From the NCBI GenBank assembly GCA_934256595.1, contig CAKQOW010000003.1, positions 11,677-75,676 of the forward strand: DNA of 64,000 nucleotides. Reading direction: 5' to 3'. Position 1 is the first letter of the stretch, and every line of letters starts with the position of its first letter. A model generated the notes under the pieces. It had not been told where the DNA came from and did not search any database. It was given only the letters and a program-made list of their open reading frames with translations. This DNA is from an uncultured Clostridia bacterium. GTDB lineage: Bacteria; Bacillota; Clostridia; Peptostreptococcales; Anaerovoracaceae. Positions 49,792 through 57,292 of this stretch are shown in pieces. The position numbers were made by a program, and so were the translations under genes.

Positions 49792-50244
49792 ATGAAATTA
49801 TTTCACGGCAGCAGCATTGTCGTTAAAAAACCGGAAATAATAAAGAACGGCTTTTATAAAGACTTTGGATTTGGATTTTACTGTACACTTTTTGAAAAAC
49901 AGGCACGCAGGTGGGCGCTTACTAAGAAAAACAGGCATGTTGTTAATGAATACAGCTATGACGAAAGCAATGATATGAATAAGCTTCTGTTTCCCGAAAT
50001 GTCTGAAGCCTGGCTTCAGTTTGTGGTGGACTGCAGGAGGGGTATTGAACACCAGTATGATATTGTAGAGGGACCTATGGCAGATGATACAATATGGGAC
50101 TATATTGAAGATTACGCTGCGGGAATGATTTCAAAAGCAGCTTTTTGGGAACTTGTAAAATTCAGATATCCTACACACCAGATTGTATTTTGTTCAGAGA
50201 AATCGCTGGAGCTGCTGCATTTTGAGGGGAGTTATGAACTATGA
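49792..50244 (+). CDS. DUF3990-family protein, ADP-ribosyltransferase-like, putative toxin
   Basis: This 150-residue protein contains DUF3990 signatures: LFHGS at residues 3-7, DFGFGFYCTLFEKQARRWA (about 24-42), YDIVEGPMADDTIW (about 84-97) and HQIVFCSEKSLELLHF near the end. The H-G-[ST] start, the G-x-G-x-Y strand and the late polar motif follow the three-motif layout of ADP-ribosyltransferase folds; membership is inferred by pattern. The gene overlaps by four bases a 156-residue partner gene and has its own promoter. A toxin-antitoxin or effector-immunity role is plausible but unproven. GGGGAGG lies 10 bases before the ATG. Confidence 0.75.
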   Translation: MKLFHGSSIVVKKPEIIKNGFYKDFGFGFYCTLFEKQARRWALTKKNRHVVNEYSYDESNDMNKLLFPEMSEAWLQFVVDCRRGIEHQYDIVEGPMADDTIWDYIEDYAAGMISKAAFWELVKFRYPTHQIVFCSEKSLELLHFEGSYEL

Positions 50245-50711
50245 CAAATATATTTTTTCCGGACGAGGAAATCAAAAAAGATGATGTGTACTTCATCTGC
50301 TATATGATAGAGCGGACAGCTCGCAAATTGCATCAGAGAAACCGATATGTAGCGAATGCAATCGGAAAACCGGAGCTTGAAAGGCTCCTTTCGCTTGCAA
50401 ACGTACTTCACTGCGAAAATCCTCTGAAAACAGAAACAGACTGGATAACAGAATACGGGCTTGAAAACGGAGATTTTGACATAACCGATGTTGATACTGA
50501 TCTTGCAGATACCATACCGTCATCGACTCAGATGGGCAAGGTGTATACCAGACTGATTTTTGATACTATGGCAGATAACGAGAATTATGCTGACGCAATA
50601 ATAAGGGTCTATAACGATCCGATATGTGACATTATAGACAATTACAGTTCCAGCGCATATTATGAACCGTCATATGTAATTGCAGAGGCATATAAGAACG
50701 GTGAGTTCTGA
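50241..50711 (+). CDS. Partner of the DUF3990 protein; apparent fusion of DUF3791-like and second small domain
   Basis: This 156-residue acidic protein starts in the stop of the DUF3990 gene (ATGA). Its first part (about 10-75: DDVYFICYMIERTARKLHQ...LANVLHCENP) follows the DUF3791 pattern. Its last 55 residues (NYADAIIRVYNDPICDI, SAYYEPSYVIAEAYKNGEF) match by eye the small protein at 16134-16364 (DYDEAMKLFYSSE, GLYIESAAYVYGIFQDE). The two separate proteins at the first locus (73 and 76-79 residues) add up to about the same length. It is likely the neutralising or regulatory partner of the DUF3990 protein. Confidence 0.65.
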   Translation: MTNIFFPDEEIKKDDVYFICYMIERTARKLHQRNRYVANAIGKPELERLLSLANVLHCENPLKTETDWITEYGLENGDFDITDVDTDLADTIPSSTQMGKVYTRLIFDTMADNENYADAIIRVYNDPICDIIDNYSSSAYYEPSYVIAEAYKNGEF

Positions 50712-50865
50712 CAGATTAATAATATTAAATGTACACAGCTTTCGATAATTTGTTTACCGGAGGCTTTTTTATATGTGCAGCATATATTTTATACTCTGTT
50801 CAACAAATTTATATCCTCTGTTAATTCTCAGGTGATAGCATAGCCCTGTTAAACTTATCCCACCC

Positions 50866-50894
50866 TTGCCCTAAACCCTGTTATGTTGTATAAT
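50866..50894 (+). promoter_or_regulatory. Promoter of the fchA-folD-larB-larC operon
   Basis: TTGCCC (50866-50871), a 17-base spacer and a perfect TATAAT (50889-50894), 43 bases before the fchA start. The 226-base gap from 50712 shows nothing else besides AT-rich sequence. Confidence 0.7.
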
Positions 50895-50937
50895 AATGCA
50901 TAAGTGTGACAAATTATAGAAACGGGAGGGTTAAGAG

Positions 50938-51570
50938 ATGAACTATATAGATAAATCATGCGGTGAGTTTGCAGAAATTCTGGCTACAGGTGCGCCTGTG
51001 CCCGGCGGCGGAAGTGCAGCAGCGCTGGCAGGCGCAGTAGGTACGGCTCTTGGCAATATGGTGGGCTCCCTTACCGCAGGTAAGAAAAAATATGCGCACG
51101 TTGAGGACCATATGTACGCGCTTATGGAAAAAGCGGCAGAGCTGAGAGTGCAGCTTCTAGAGCTTGTGGACAAAGACGCAGAGGCCTTTGCGCCCCTTGC
51201 AAGAGCATATGGTATGCCAAAGGACACTCCTGAGCAGAGAGAAGAAAAAAAGCAGGTTATGGAGGAATGTCTGAAGCTTGCCTGCAGCGCGCCTCTTGAA
51301 ATAATGGAAAAATGCGGTGAGGCAATAGAGCTTCACAAGGAATTTGCGGCAAAGGGCAACAGCCTTGCGGTAAGTGATGCCGGAGTCGGCGCGGTAATAT
51401 GCAGAGCGGCTCTCAAGGGGGCGTCACTGAATGTATATGTAAATACCAAGCTTATGCACAACAGAGAGCTTGCAGAGGAGTATGACAGAAGAGCCGATAT
51501 GCTGATAGAGAAATACTCCGATATGGCAGAGGAAATATTTGAAGAGGTTCGCGAGGAGATAAGAAGATGA
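50938..51570 (+). CDS. fchA: Methenyltetrahydrofolate cyclohydrolase / formimidoyltetrahydrofolate cyclodeaminase family (FchA)
   Basis: This 210-residue helical protein has the family opening CGEFAEILATGAPVPGGGSAAALAGAVGTALGNMVGSLT, the folate-binding Gly-rich loop, and KDAEAFAPLARAYGMPKDT. In Clostridia FchA interconverts 5,10-methenyl- and 10-formyl-THF or deaminates formimino-THF. GGGAGGG precedes the ATG. It overlaps folD by four bases; both follow the fhs reaction. Confidence 0.94.
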   Translation: MNYIDKSCGEFAEILATGAPVPGGGSAAALAGAVGTALGNMVGSLTAGKKKYAHVEDHMYALMEKAAELRVQLLELVDKDAEAFAPLARAYGMPKDTPEQREEKKQVMEECLKLACSAPLEIMEKCGEAIELHKEFAAKGNSLAVSDAGVGAVICRAALKGASLNVYVNTKLMHNRELAEEYDRRADMLIEKYSDMAEEIFEEVREEIRR

Positions 51571-52442
51571 GTGCAAAAATATTAAAGGGCAAGCCGGTTG
51601 CGGACGCCCTTATGGAAAAGATAAAAGCAAAGGTTGAAATGCTGGGACAGCACGGAATATGCCCGCAGCTTGCAATAGTAAGGGTAGGAGATGCCGAAAG
51701 CGATCTGGCATATGAGAGAAGCGCAGTAAAACGCGCGGAAAAAGCAAGAATACAGGTGAAAAACGTAGTGCTTCCTGAAACAATATCGCAGGAGGAGCTC
51801 ATTGCCGAGATAGACAGGCTCAATTGCGATGATGCCGTAAACGGCATACTGCTTTTCAGGCCGCTTCCGGCTCATATAGATGATGCGGCGGCAGGCCAGA
51901 GCATACTGCCAGCAAAGGACATAGACGGAATTACAGACCTATCACTGGTGGGAGTATTCACAGGCACAGACACAGGATTTCCGCCTTGTACTGCCAGAGC
52001 CTGTATGGAGATACTTGACTATTACGATATACCGGTTAAAGGCAGGAGAGCCGCAGTGGTTGGCAGAAGCCTTGTGGTAGGCAGACCGCTTGCCATGATG
52101 CTGATGAAAAAAAACGCCACAGTAACCATATGCCATACAGGCACGACTGCTTCCGATATGGAGAAAATCTGCAGTGAGGCTGATATACTTGCAGTTGCCT
52201 CCGGCAGACCGGACACAGTAAAAAAACAGCACACAAACAGCGGGCAGACAGTAATAGATGTAGGCATTAATGTAGACGCAGACGGCAATATGTGCGGTGA
52301 TGCCAACTTTGATGAAATTTCGGAAGCGGCGGGAGCGGTAACCCCTGTGCCGGGAGGCGTAGGCGGAGTGACCTCGTGCATTCTGATGCTTCATACGGCA
52401 GAAGCCGCAGAAAAACAGTTTAAGGGTAATATAGATGGATAG
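51567..52442 (+). CDS. folD: Bifunctional methylene-THF dehydrogenase / methenyl-THF cyclohydrolase FolD
   Basis: This 291-residue enzyme shows the FolD signatures: YERSAVKRAEKARI with the catalytic Tyr/Lys region shifted relative to the usual Y-x-x-x-K, GILLFRPLPAHID, PAKDIDGI, and the Rossmann part VVGRSLVVGRPLAMMLMKKNATVTICH. VTPVPGGVGGVTSCILM ends it. It supplies methylene- and formyl-THF. The gene overlaps fchA by 4 and larB by 8 bases. Coexistence with FchA suggests that the cyclohydrolase half may be partly redundant. Confidence 0.95.
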   Translation: MSAKILKGKPVADALMEKIKAKVEMLGQHGICPQLAIVRVGDAESDLAYERSAVKRAEKARIQVKNVVLPETISQEELIAEIDRLNCDDAVNGILLFRPLPAHIDDAAAGQSILPAKDIDGITDLSLVGVFTGTDTGFPPCTARACMEILDYYDIPVKGRRAAVVGRSLVVGRPLAMMLMKKNATVTICHTGTTASDMEKICSEADILAVASGRPDTVKKQHTNSGQTVIDVGINVDADGNMCGDANFDEISEAAGAVTPVPGGVGGVTSCILMLHTAEAAEKQFKGNIDG

Positions 52443-53187
52443 AGAATATTTACTGAAGCTCTGTGAGGATATCAGAGCTGATAAAATCTCGTGTGAAGAG
52501 GCGGCAGACATATTAAAGGAGCTGCCGTTTAAGGATATGGAGTTTGCCAGAATAGACAACCACAGGAGCCTCAGAACAGGCTATCCCGAGGTGGTTTTCT
52601 GTCAGGGCAAAACAGACAGCCAGATAGCAGATATAATGGAGCTGCTGTGGCAGAAAAACAGTACCGTAATGGGTACAAGAGCAACAGAGGCAAACTACAG
52701 AGCAGTCAGAGAAAGACTGCCGGAGGCAGTGTATTTTAAGCAGGCCCGCATAATTGCGGCCTCAAGGGAAGCCGCAGACAAAAAAGGCTCCATAGCGGTC
52801 ATAACGGCGGGAACCTCGGATATACCCGTGGCGGAGGAAGCTGCCGTAACGGCTGAAATTCTCGGAAACAACGTCAGCAGAATATATGATGTGGGAGTTG
52901 CGGGGATACACAGGCTCTTTGACAGCTTAGAGGAGATAAGAAAGGCCAATGCCGTAATAGTATGCGCAGGAATGGAGGGCGCACTGGCATCTGTGACAGG
53001 CGGACTTGTAGACGTACCTGTTATAGCGGTGCCTACAAGCATAGGCTACGGCGCAAGCTTTAACGGACTTGCAGCGCTTTTGTCCATGCTCAACAGCTGC
53101 GCAAACGGAATAAGTGTAGTTAATATAGATAACGGATTCGGAGCAGCCTATACTGCTTCAATGATTAACAGAGGTAAATATGAATAG
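52435..53187 (+). CDS. larB: Nickel-pincer cofactor biosynthesis protein LarB
   Basis: This 250-residue protein has an N-terminal helical part (ADKISCEEAADILKELPFKDMEFARIDNHRSLRTGYPEVVFCQGKT) and a PurE-like carboxylase domain (about 120-250: IAVITAGTSDIPVAEEA, GVAGIHRL, VVCAGMEGALASVTGGLVDVPVIAVPTSIGYG). LarB carboxylates and hydrolyses nicotinic acid adenine dinucleotide in making the pincer cofactor of lactate racemase. It overlaps folD and larC by eight bases each. No larA or larE is in the window. Confidence 0.94.
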   Translation: MDREYLLKLCEDIRADKISCEEAADILKELPFKDMEFARIDNHRSLRTGYPEVVFCQGKTDSQIADIMELLWQKNSTVMGTRATEANYRAVRERLPEAVYFKQARIIAASREAADKKGSIAVITAGTSDIPVAEEAAVTAEILGNNVSRIYDVGVAGIHRLFDSLEEIRKANAVIVCAGMEGALASVTGGLVDVPVIAVPTSIGYGASFNGLAALLSMLNSCANGISVVNIDNGFGAAYTASMINRGKYE

Positions 53188-53869
53188 ATTGTATTTTGAT
53201 TGCAGCAACGGAATAAGCGGAGATATGGTGTTAAACGGACTTGCGGCTCTTGGCGTGCCGTCTGAGGAAATAGCGGAAGCCCTGAAAGGCGCAGTTTCCT
53301 GCAGCGGCTGCTGCGGATGCGGTCACAACCACGACCATGGCCACAGCCATGATACACACTCCCACCGAAGCTACATTGAAATAAAGGAGATGATATTAAA
53401 CTCCGGGCTGAGTGACAACGCGAAGCAGACTGCCTGCAGCATCTATCAGACTATTGCAGAGGCGGAAGCAGAGGTTCACGGAACATTACTGGAGGAAACT
53501 CATTTCCACGAGGTCGGACGAGATGAGGCCATACTCAATATTATGGGAGTGGCATTCTGTCTTGACAGACTTCAGATAAAAGAAATCTACTGCGGCATTA
53601 TTTGTGACGGTCATGGCTTTATCCAATGCAGTCACGGCGAGATTCCGGTACCGGTACCGGCAGTTATGGCTATGCGTAAAAACTGCGACTACCGCTTTGA
53701 GAGGGTAGACGTGGCAACCGAACTGGTAACTCCATCTGGTCTGGGTACACTTATAGGTATCGGAGCACAATATGTCGAAGCAATGCCGGAAACAGAGGCA
53801 TGTGTGATGGTAGAAGCAAAAGGGAAAAGAAATACAGGTAGAGGAGGATTAAAAATCTATATGTATTAG
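53180..53869 (+). CDS. larC: LarC N-terminal domain only (nickel insertion protein, truncated)
   Basis: This 229-residue protein begins NRLYFDCSNGISGDMVLNGLAALG as in LarC. It has a Cys/His-rich metal-binding stretch (CSGCCGCGHNHDHGHSHD, about 33-55), FHEVGRDEAILNIMG and VTPSGLGTLIGIG, all from the LarC1 part. Normal LarC continues for about 160 more residues (LarC2, with the CTP site); here a TAG ends the frame and no alternative frame carries the rest. It is either a shortened LarC or a non-functional one. It overlaps larB by eight bases. Confidence 0.88.
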   Translation: MNRLYFDCSNGISGDMVLNGLAALGVPSEEIAEALKGAVSCSGCCGCGHNHDHGHSHDTHSHRSYIEIKEMILNSGLSDNAKQTACSIYQTIAEAEAEVHGTLLEETHFHEVGRDEAILNIMGVAFCLDRLQIKEIYCGIICDGHGFIQCSHGEIPVPVPAVMAMRKNCDYRFERVDVATELVTPSGLGTLIGIGAQYVEAMPETEACVMVEAKGKRNTGRGGLKIYMY

Positions 53870-53889
53870 CATTGGAGAAAGGAATTTTT

Positions 53890-54771
53890 ATGAGTGAAAA
53901 TCAGTACAGGAGACGCCTGTGCGACAGATCTGACGGAAGACTTCTCAAAAAGCTTTCGCCTATGCACCGTATAGAGCCTTATATTATGGTGCACAGAAAC
54001 GACGCCACAAACCTTATCTTTGACAAGGTCGAGGTCACAAGGCTTGAGGAGTATGTCAGACTCAAACGAAAGCAGGGCTATAAGGGCTTTGGAATACTTC
54101 ATGTTATGATGGCTTCATATGTCAGAGTGGTATCTCAGAGACCTGCGGTAAACCGCTTTATATCAGGACAGAAAATCTATGCAAGAAACAATATCGAGGT
54201 CAACATCGACATCAAAAAAGAAATGACAATCGAATCGCCGGATACGGTCGTAAAGATTGAATTTGATGCCTGTGACACTGCTGTTGACATATACAACAAA
54301 ATGAAGGCGGCAATAGGAGACAACAAGGGCGGAGAACTTGACAGTGACTTTGATAATACAGCCAAAGTACTTAATTACATACCGGGACTTATTAAAAAAT
54401 TCTCATTCTGGCTTATCAGAGTTGCCGACTATTTCGGACTTCTCCCAAAAGCGCTGTTAAAGGTGAGTCCTTTTCACGGCAGCCTGTTTGTAACCTCGAT
54501 GGGGTCACTGGGAATACCGGCTATTCATCATCACCTTTACAATCTGGGTAACGTACCGGTGTTCTGCAGCATAGGACCCAAGCGAACAGAGTATGAAATG
54601 GGGCCTGACGGCACTGTGGAAAAACGCAAGTATGTGGATTATACCTTTTCGGTGGATGACCGGATATGCGACGGCTTTTATTTTGCATCTGCAATGAAAA
54701 TCCTCAAGGCAAACCTGAGACACCCCGAAAGGCTTGACGCTCCGCCGGAGCAGGTTATGAGCGATATATAG
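53890..54771 (+). CDS. 2-oxoacid dehydrogenase E2-like acyltransferase domain protein
   Basis: This 293-residue protein has the chloramphenicol-acetyltransferase-like E2 catalytic fold (MVHRNDATNLIFDKVEVTRL; VNIDIKKEMTIESPDTVVKIEF; a final DDRICDGFYFASAMKILKANLRHPE). The catalytic HxxxD is replaced: DDRICDGFYFA has Cys or Asp where HRxxDG is usual. No lipoyl domain is present. It may therefore be an acyltransferase of different specificity or a non-catalytic homologue. The ATG at 53890 has GAGAAAGGA upstream; the longer frame begins next to the larC stop. Confidence 0.75.
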   Translation: MSENQYRRRLCDRSDGRLLKKLSPMHRIEPYIMVHRNDATNLIFDKVEVTRLEEYVRLKRKQGYKGFGILHVMMASYVRVVSQRPAVNRFISGQKIYARNNIEVNIDIKKEMTIESPDTVVKIEFDACDTAVDIYNKMKAAIGDNKGGELDSDFDNTAKVLNYIPGLIKKFSFWLIRVADYFGLLPKALLKVSPFHGSLFVTSMGSLGIPAIHHHLYNLGNVPVFCSIGPKRTEYEMGPDGTVEKRKYVDYTFSVDDRICDGFYFASAMKILKANLRHPERLDAPPEQVMSDI

Positions 54772-54781
54772 AGGTGAGCAG

Positions 54782-55378
54782 ATGAAATACAGAATAATAA
54801 AGCCGGAAGAATATGAAACCGGCGTATGGTCCGGAGGAACTACAACCCAGCTTGCCATATATCCGCCGGGCGCATCGTATGCTGACAGGAATTTCATATT
54901 CCGTTTAAGCTCTGCAACAGTCGAGACGGAGCAGTCTGAATTTACTCATCTGCCCGATTACGACAGGTGGCTGATGATATTTGAGGGCAGCGCAAGGCTT
55001 GTCCACGACAGAGGGAAAGAGGTTTTGCTTAACCCTTATGAGTATGACGCCTTTGACGGAGGTATATCCACTGTCAGCTTCGGCAGGGTTACAGACTACA
55101 ATCTGATGCTCCGAAAAGGCAACGCAGGCTCTATGGAAGCCGCATCTCTTGACCGTGAAACAAAAAACCTGAAATTTATGCCGCAGGGTGAATACCAAAG
55201 CGGCTTTGCAGGAGTTTTCCTGCGGGGAGGATGTGCGCAGATTGTATTAAACGACCGGCAGCTCAGTCTCGAAAACGGCTGTCAGCTTCTTGTGCTTTTC
55301 AGCGGCGCAGAAACTGTAAGCCTTGAAATTTCAGGCAGCGGAACTGCTGTGATTACACAGGGTATGTTTGATATCTGA
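54782..55378 (+). CDS. HutD/Ves-family cupin protein
   Basis: This 198-residue beta-rich bicupin protein contains the family start YETGVWSGGTTTQLAIYPPG, FIFRLSSATVETEQSEFTHLPDYDRWLMIFEGSARL and VTDYNLMLRKG. HutD proteins are thought to modulate histidine use and Ves is cold-linked; no enzymatic activity is firm. It sits 10 bases after the E2-like gene with GAGGTGAG upstream. A terminator shared with the convergent spoIIID follows. Confidence 0.85.
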   Translation: MKYRIIKPEEYETGVWSGGTTTQLAIYPPGASYADRNFIFRLSSATVETEQSEFTHLPDYDRWLMIFEGSARLVHDRGKEVLLNPYEYDAFDGGISTVSFGRVTDYNLMLRKGNAGSMEAASLDRETKNLKFMPQGEYQSGFAGVFLRGGCAQIVLNDRQLSLENGCQLLVLFSGAETVSLEISGSGTAVITQGMFDI

Positions 55379-55395
55379 ATACATACAGGCTTAAA

Positions 55396-55422
55396 CAGCG
55401 GCTTTTACAGCCGCTATTTTTT
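55396..55422. terminator. Terminator between hutD-like gene and spoIIID
   Basis: AGCGGC (55397-55402) pairs with GCCGCT (55410-55415), then ATTTTTT. The spoIIID stop codon (55416-55414 on the minus strand) lies inside the stem, so the two convergent genes end in the same structure. Confidence 0.75.
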
Positions 55423-55668
55423 CTGCTCCTCGTACTTGTGCTTGGTTGCAAGACCGCCTCTTATGTGACGTTCAGCCTTGTTGTTATCCAAAACAGCTTT
55501 TACCTCTGAGGCAAGAGCCGGGTTTATCTCCTTGAGTCTTTCAGTAATATCCTTATGTACCGTAGATTTTGATATTTTGAATTTCTTAGCTGCGGCTCTT
55601 ACCGTAGAACCGGTTTCAATGATATAACCGGCCAGTTCTAAGACTCTCTCTTCTATATAATCTTTCAT
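55414..55668 (-). CDS. spoIIID: Sporulation transcriptional regulator SpoIIID
   Basis: This 84-residue DNA-binding protein has YIEERVLELAGYIIETGSTVRAAAKKFKISKSTVHKDITERL (helix-turn-helix, about 20-45) and the basic tail KAERHIRGGLATKHKYEEQKK. Length and sequence match SpoIIID, which acts in the mother cell with sigma-E and sigma-K. Its presence is the best evidence in this window that the organism can form spores. It has its own minus-strand unit. Confidence 0.96.
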   Translation of the reverse strand: MKDYIEERVLELAGYIIETGSTVRAAAKKFKISKSTVHKDITERLKEINPALASEVKAVLDNNKAERHIRGGLATKHKYEEQKK

Positions 55669-55858
55669 TAAACCACCTCAAGCCATATTGTCTTAACTTT
55701 CTATTGCAATATATGCCTGCGCAATTTCAGATATGCCTTATGTGAAAAAAACGTGAAGATTTAATAGCAGGCGTTATACATATGTCCGTTTGTGTTTATT
55801 GCAAAACGGGCTGCTCCTGTGGTAATATATATCCATAAAAGACAGGAGAGAGATTAAA

Positions 55859-56746
55859 ATGGTTTTTAAAATTGATGAGGTGCTGCTGTTCTTTGCGGCA
55901 TATGCGATAATGGGCTGGATTTCCGAAGTCATATTTGCAGCCCTCAAGACAGGCAGATTTGTAAACAGAGGCTTTCTCAACGGTCCGCTTTGCCCTATAT
56001 ACGGCTTTGGCGTTGTGGCGGTTGTGCTTGCCCTTGAGCCTGTTAAAGACAGCCTGATACTGCTGTTTCTGGGTTCATTCATACTCACAACGGCGCTGGA
56101 GTTTCTGACAGGGCTCATACTCGAAAAGGTGTTTCACGATCACTGGTGGGATTATTCAAAGGAGCCGTTTAATATCAAAGGATATGTATGCCTGAGGTTT
56201 TCGATAATGTGGGGCATAGCCTGTGTTATGGTGGTAAAGGTGCTGCATCCGCTGGTTGCAGGCGGCATAGACGCGCTCCCGCTGTGGCTCAGATGGACCC
56301 TTATCGGTATATTCTATGTGTATCTGTTTGCAGACCTTGCAGTTACTGTTACAGACATTCAGAAATTCAACAAAGGTATGGGCAAAATGGCGGAGCAGCT
56401 TCATGATATATCTGATTTTGCGGGAGAGCATATAGCCGACGCTGCCATAGAGCTTGGAACCAAGGGTGAAATCTTAAGAACAGAGCTTGAGACAAAGAGA
56501 ACAGAGCTTGAAACAAAGAAAACCGAGCTTGAGGCAAAGAAAGACGAAGCTAAGATTCGTATGGAAACAAGGCGGGATGCCTATGAAGCGTTTTTCTCGA
56601 TGCCTGCGGTCAGAAGAAAAAAGAGGCTGTTTAAGGCATTCCCTAATCTGAAAGCGCAGCTGAGAGAGAGAATGATCAGGCAGACGGGAGAGGAATACAG
56701 GACTGAACTTGAAGAGCTGTTTGAAAAAACATTCGGCAGGAAGTAA
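55859..56746 (+). CDS. CmpB-like putative ABC-transporter type IV membrane protein with coiled-coil tail
   Basis: This 295-residue protein has an N-terminal half (5-165) of about five helices with PF06541 signatures (AAYAIMGWISEVIFAALKTGRFVNRGFLNGPLCPIYGFG and WWDYSKEPFNIKGYVCLRFSIMWG). A long charged helix (about 180-295) contains three perfect-phase heptads ELETKRT/ELETKKT/ELEAKKD at about 208-228, a coiled coil. Substrate and partner are unknown for this family. Its gene is followed by the M23 gene. Confidence 0.85.
   Translation: MVFKIDEVLLFFAAYAIMGWISEVIFAALKTGRFVNRGFLNGPLCPIYGFGVVAVVLALEPVKDSLILLFLGSFILTTALEFLTGLILEKVFHDHWWDYSKEPFNIKGYVCLRFSIMWGIACVMVVKVLHPLVAGGIDALPLWLRWTLIGIFYVYLFADLAVTVTDIQKFNKGMGKMAEQLHDISDFAGEHIADAAIELGTKGEILRTELETKRTELETKKTELEAKKDEAKIRMETRRDAYEAFFSMPAVRRKKRLFKAFPNLKAQLRERMIRQTGEEYRTELEELFEKTFGRK
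56480..56542 (+). repeat. Three 21-base tandem repeats encoding coiled-coil heptads
   Basis: Units at 56480-56500, 56501-56521 and 56522-56542 differ by a few bases and each encodes a TELE(T/A)K(R/K) heptad. They can expand or contract in frame. Confidence 0.75.
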
Positions 56747-56779
56747 TAAGAAGGAGCCTGCTCAAATATATTTTCCATT

Positions 56780-57244
56780 ATGAGAAAATTATTTGAAGCG
56801 GCTCTTTTTATATACTTCATAACCATTTTGCTTCTGTTTGCGGCCCTGCCAAGATGCGACATATATATGAGCCTGCCTCTTGACAGCATCAGGGTTACCT
56901 CGGACTACGGCTGCAGATGGGGCAGGCTTCACAGAGGCGTTGACCTTGCTGCAGAAACAGGCGATAATGTGTATTCTGTCTGCGACGGCAGGGTTATAAA
57001 GGCGGGAGAATACGGCAGCTTCGGTCTGCTTGTGGAGGTGGCCTGCAGCGAAAGCATTACCGTATATTACGCCCACCTTGACAGCATAAATGTGACAAAG
57101 GGAGAGAAAATTGACAGAGGGCAGATAATAGGGGGAGCCGGAAGCAGCGGCAATGCCACAGGCCCTCATCTGCATTTTGAGGTAAGATATAAAGGGGAGA
57201 GCAGGAATCCTGCGCAATTTATTGATAAAATCCGAGCAATGTAG
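56780..57244 (+). CDS. M23-family metallopeptidase, membrane-anchored
   Basis: This 154-residue protein has an N-terminal hydrophobic segment (1-22) and a LytM/M23 peptidase domain. Zinc ligands are seen in RLHRGVDLAA (His, Asp) and the C-terminal HLHFEVRY. The HxxxD and HxH pattern is complete, so it should be active on cell-wall peptides. This is short for the family, with little beyond the catalytic domain. SpoIIQ-like and other sporulation peptidases have this layout, but I cannot tell which role it has. No good ribosome site is close to the ATG. Confidence 0.85.
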   Translation: MRKLFEAALFIYFITILLLFAALPRCDIYMSLPLDSIRVTSDYGCRWGRLHRGVDLAAETGDNVYSVCDGRVIKAGEYGSFGLLVEVACSESITVYYAHLDSINVTKGEKIDRGQIIGGAGSSGNATGPHLHFEVRYKGESRNPAQFIDKIRAM

Positions 57245-57292
57245 TATAATCAAATATGTATGTATATTTAAAAAGAAGAAGGATATAAATTA

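Noticed and set aside
53820..53890. Programmed frameshift that would join LarC1 to LarC2
   Set aside because: Neither alternative frame stays open or encodes LarC2-like residues, and the next gene is of another family.
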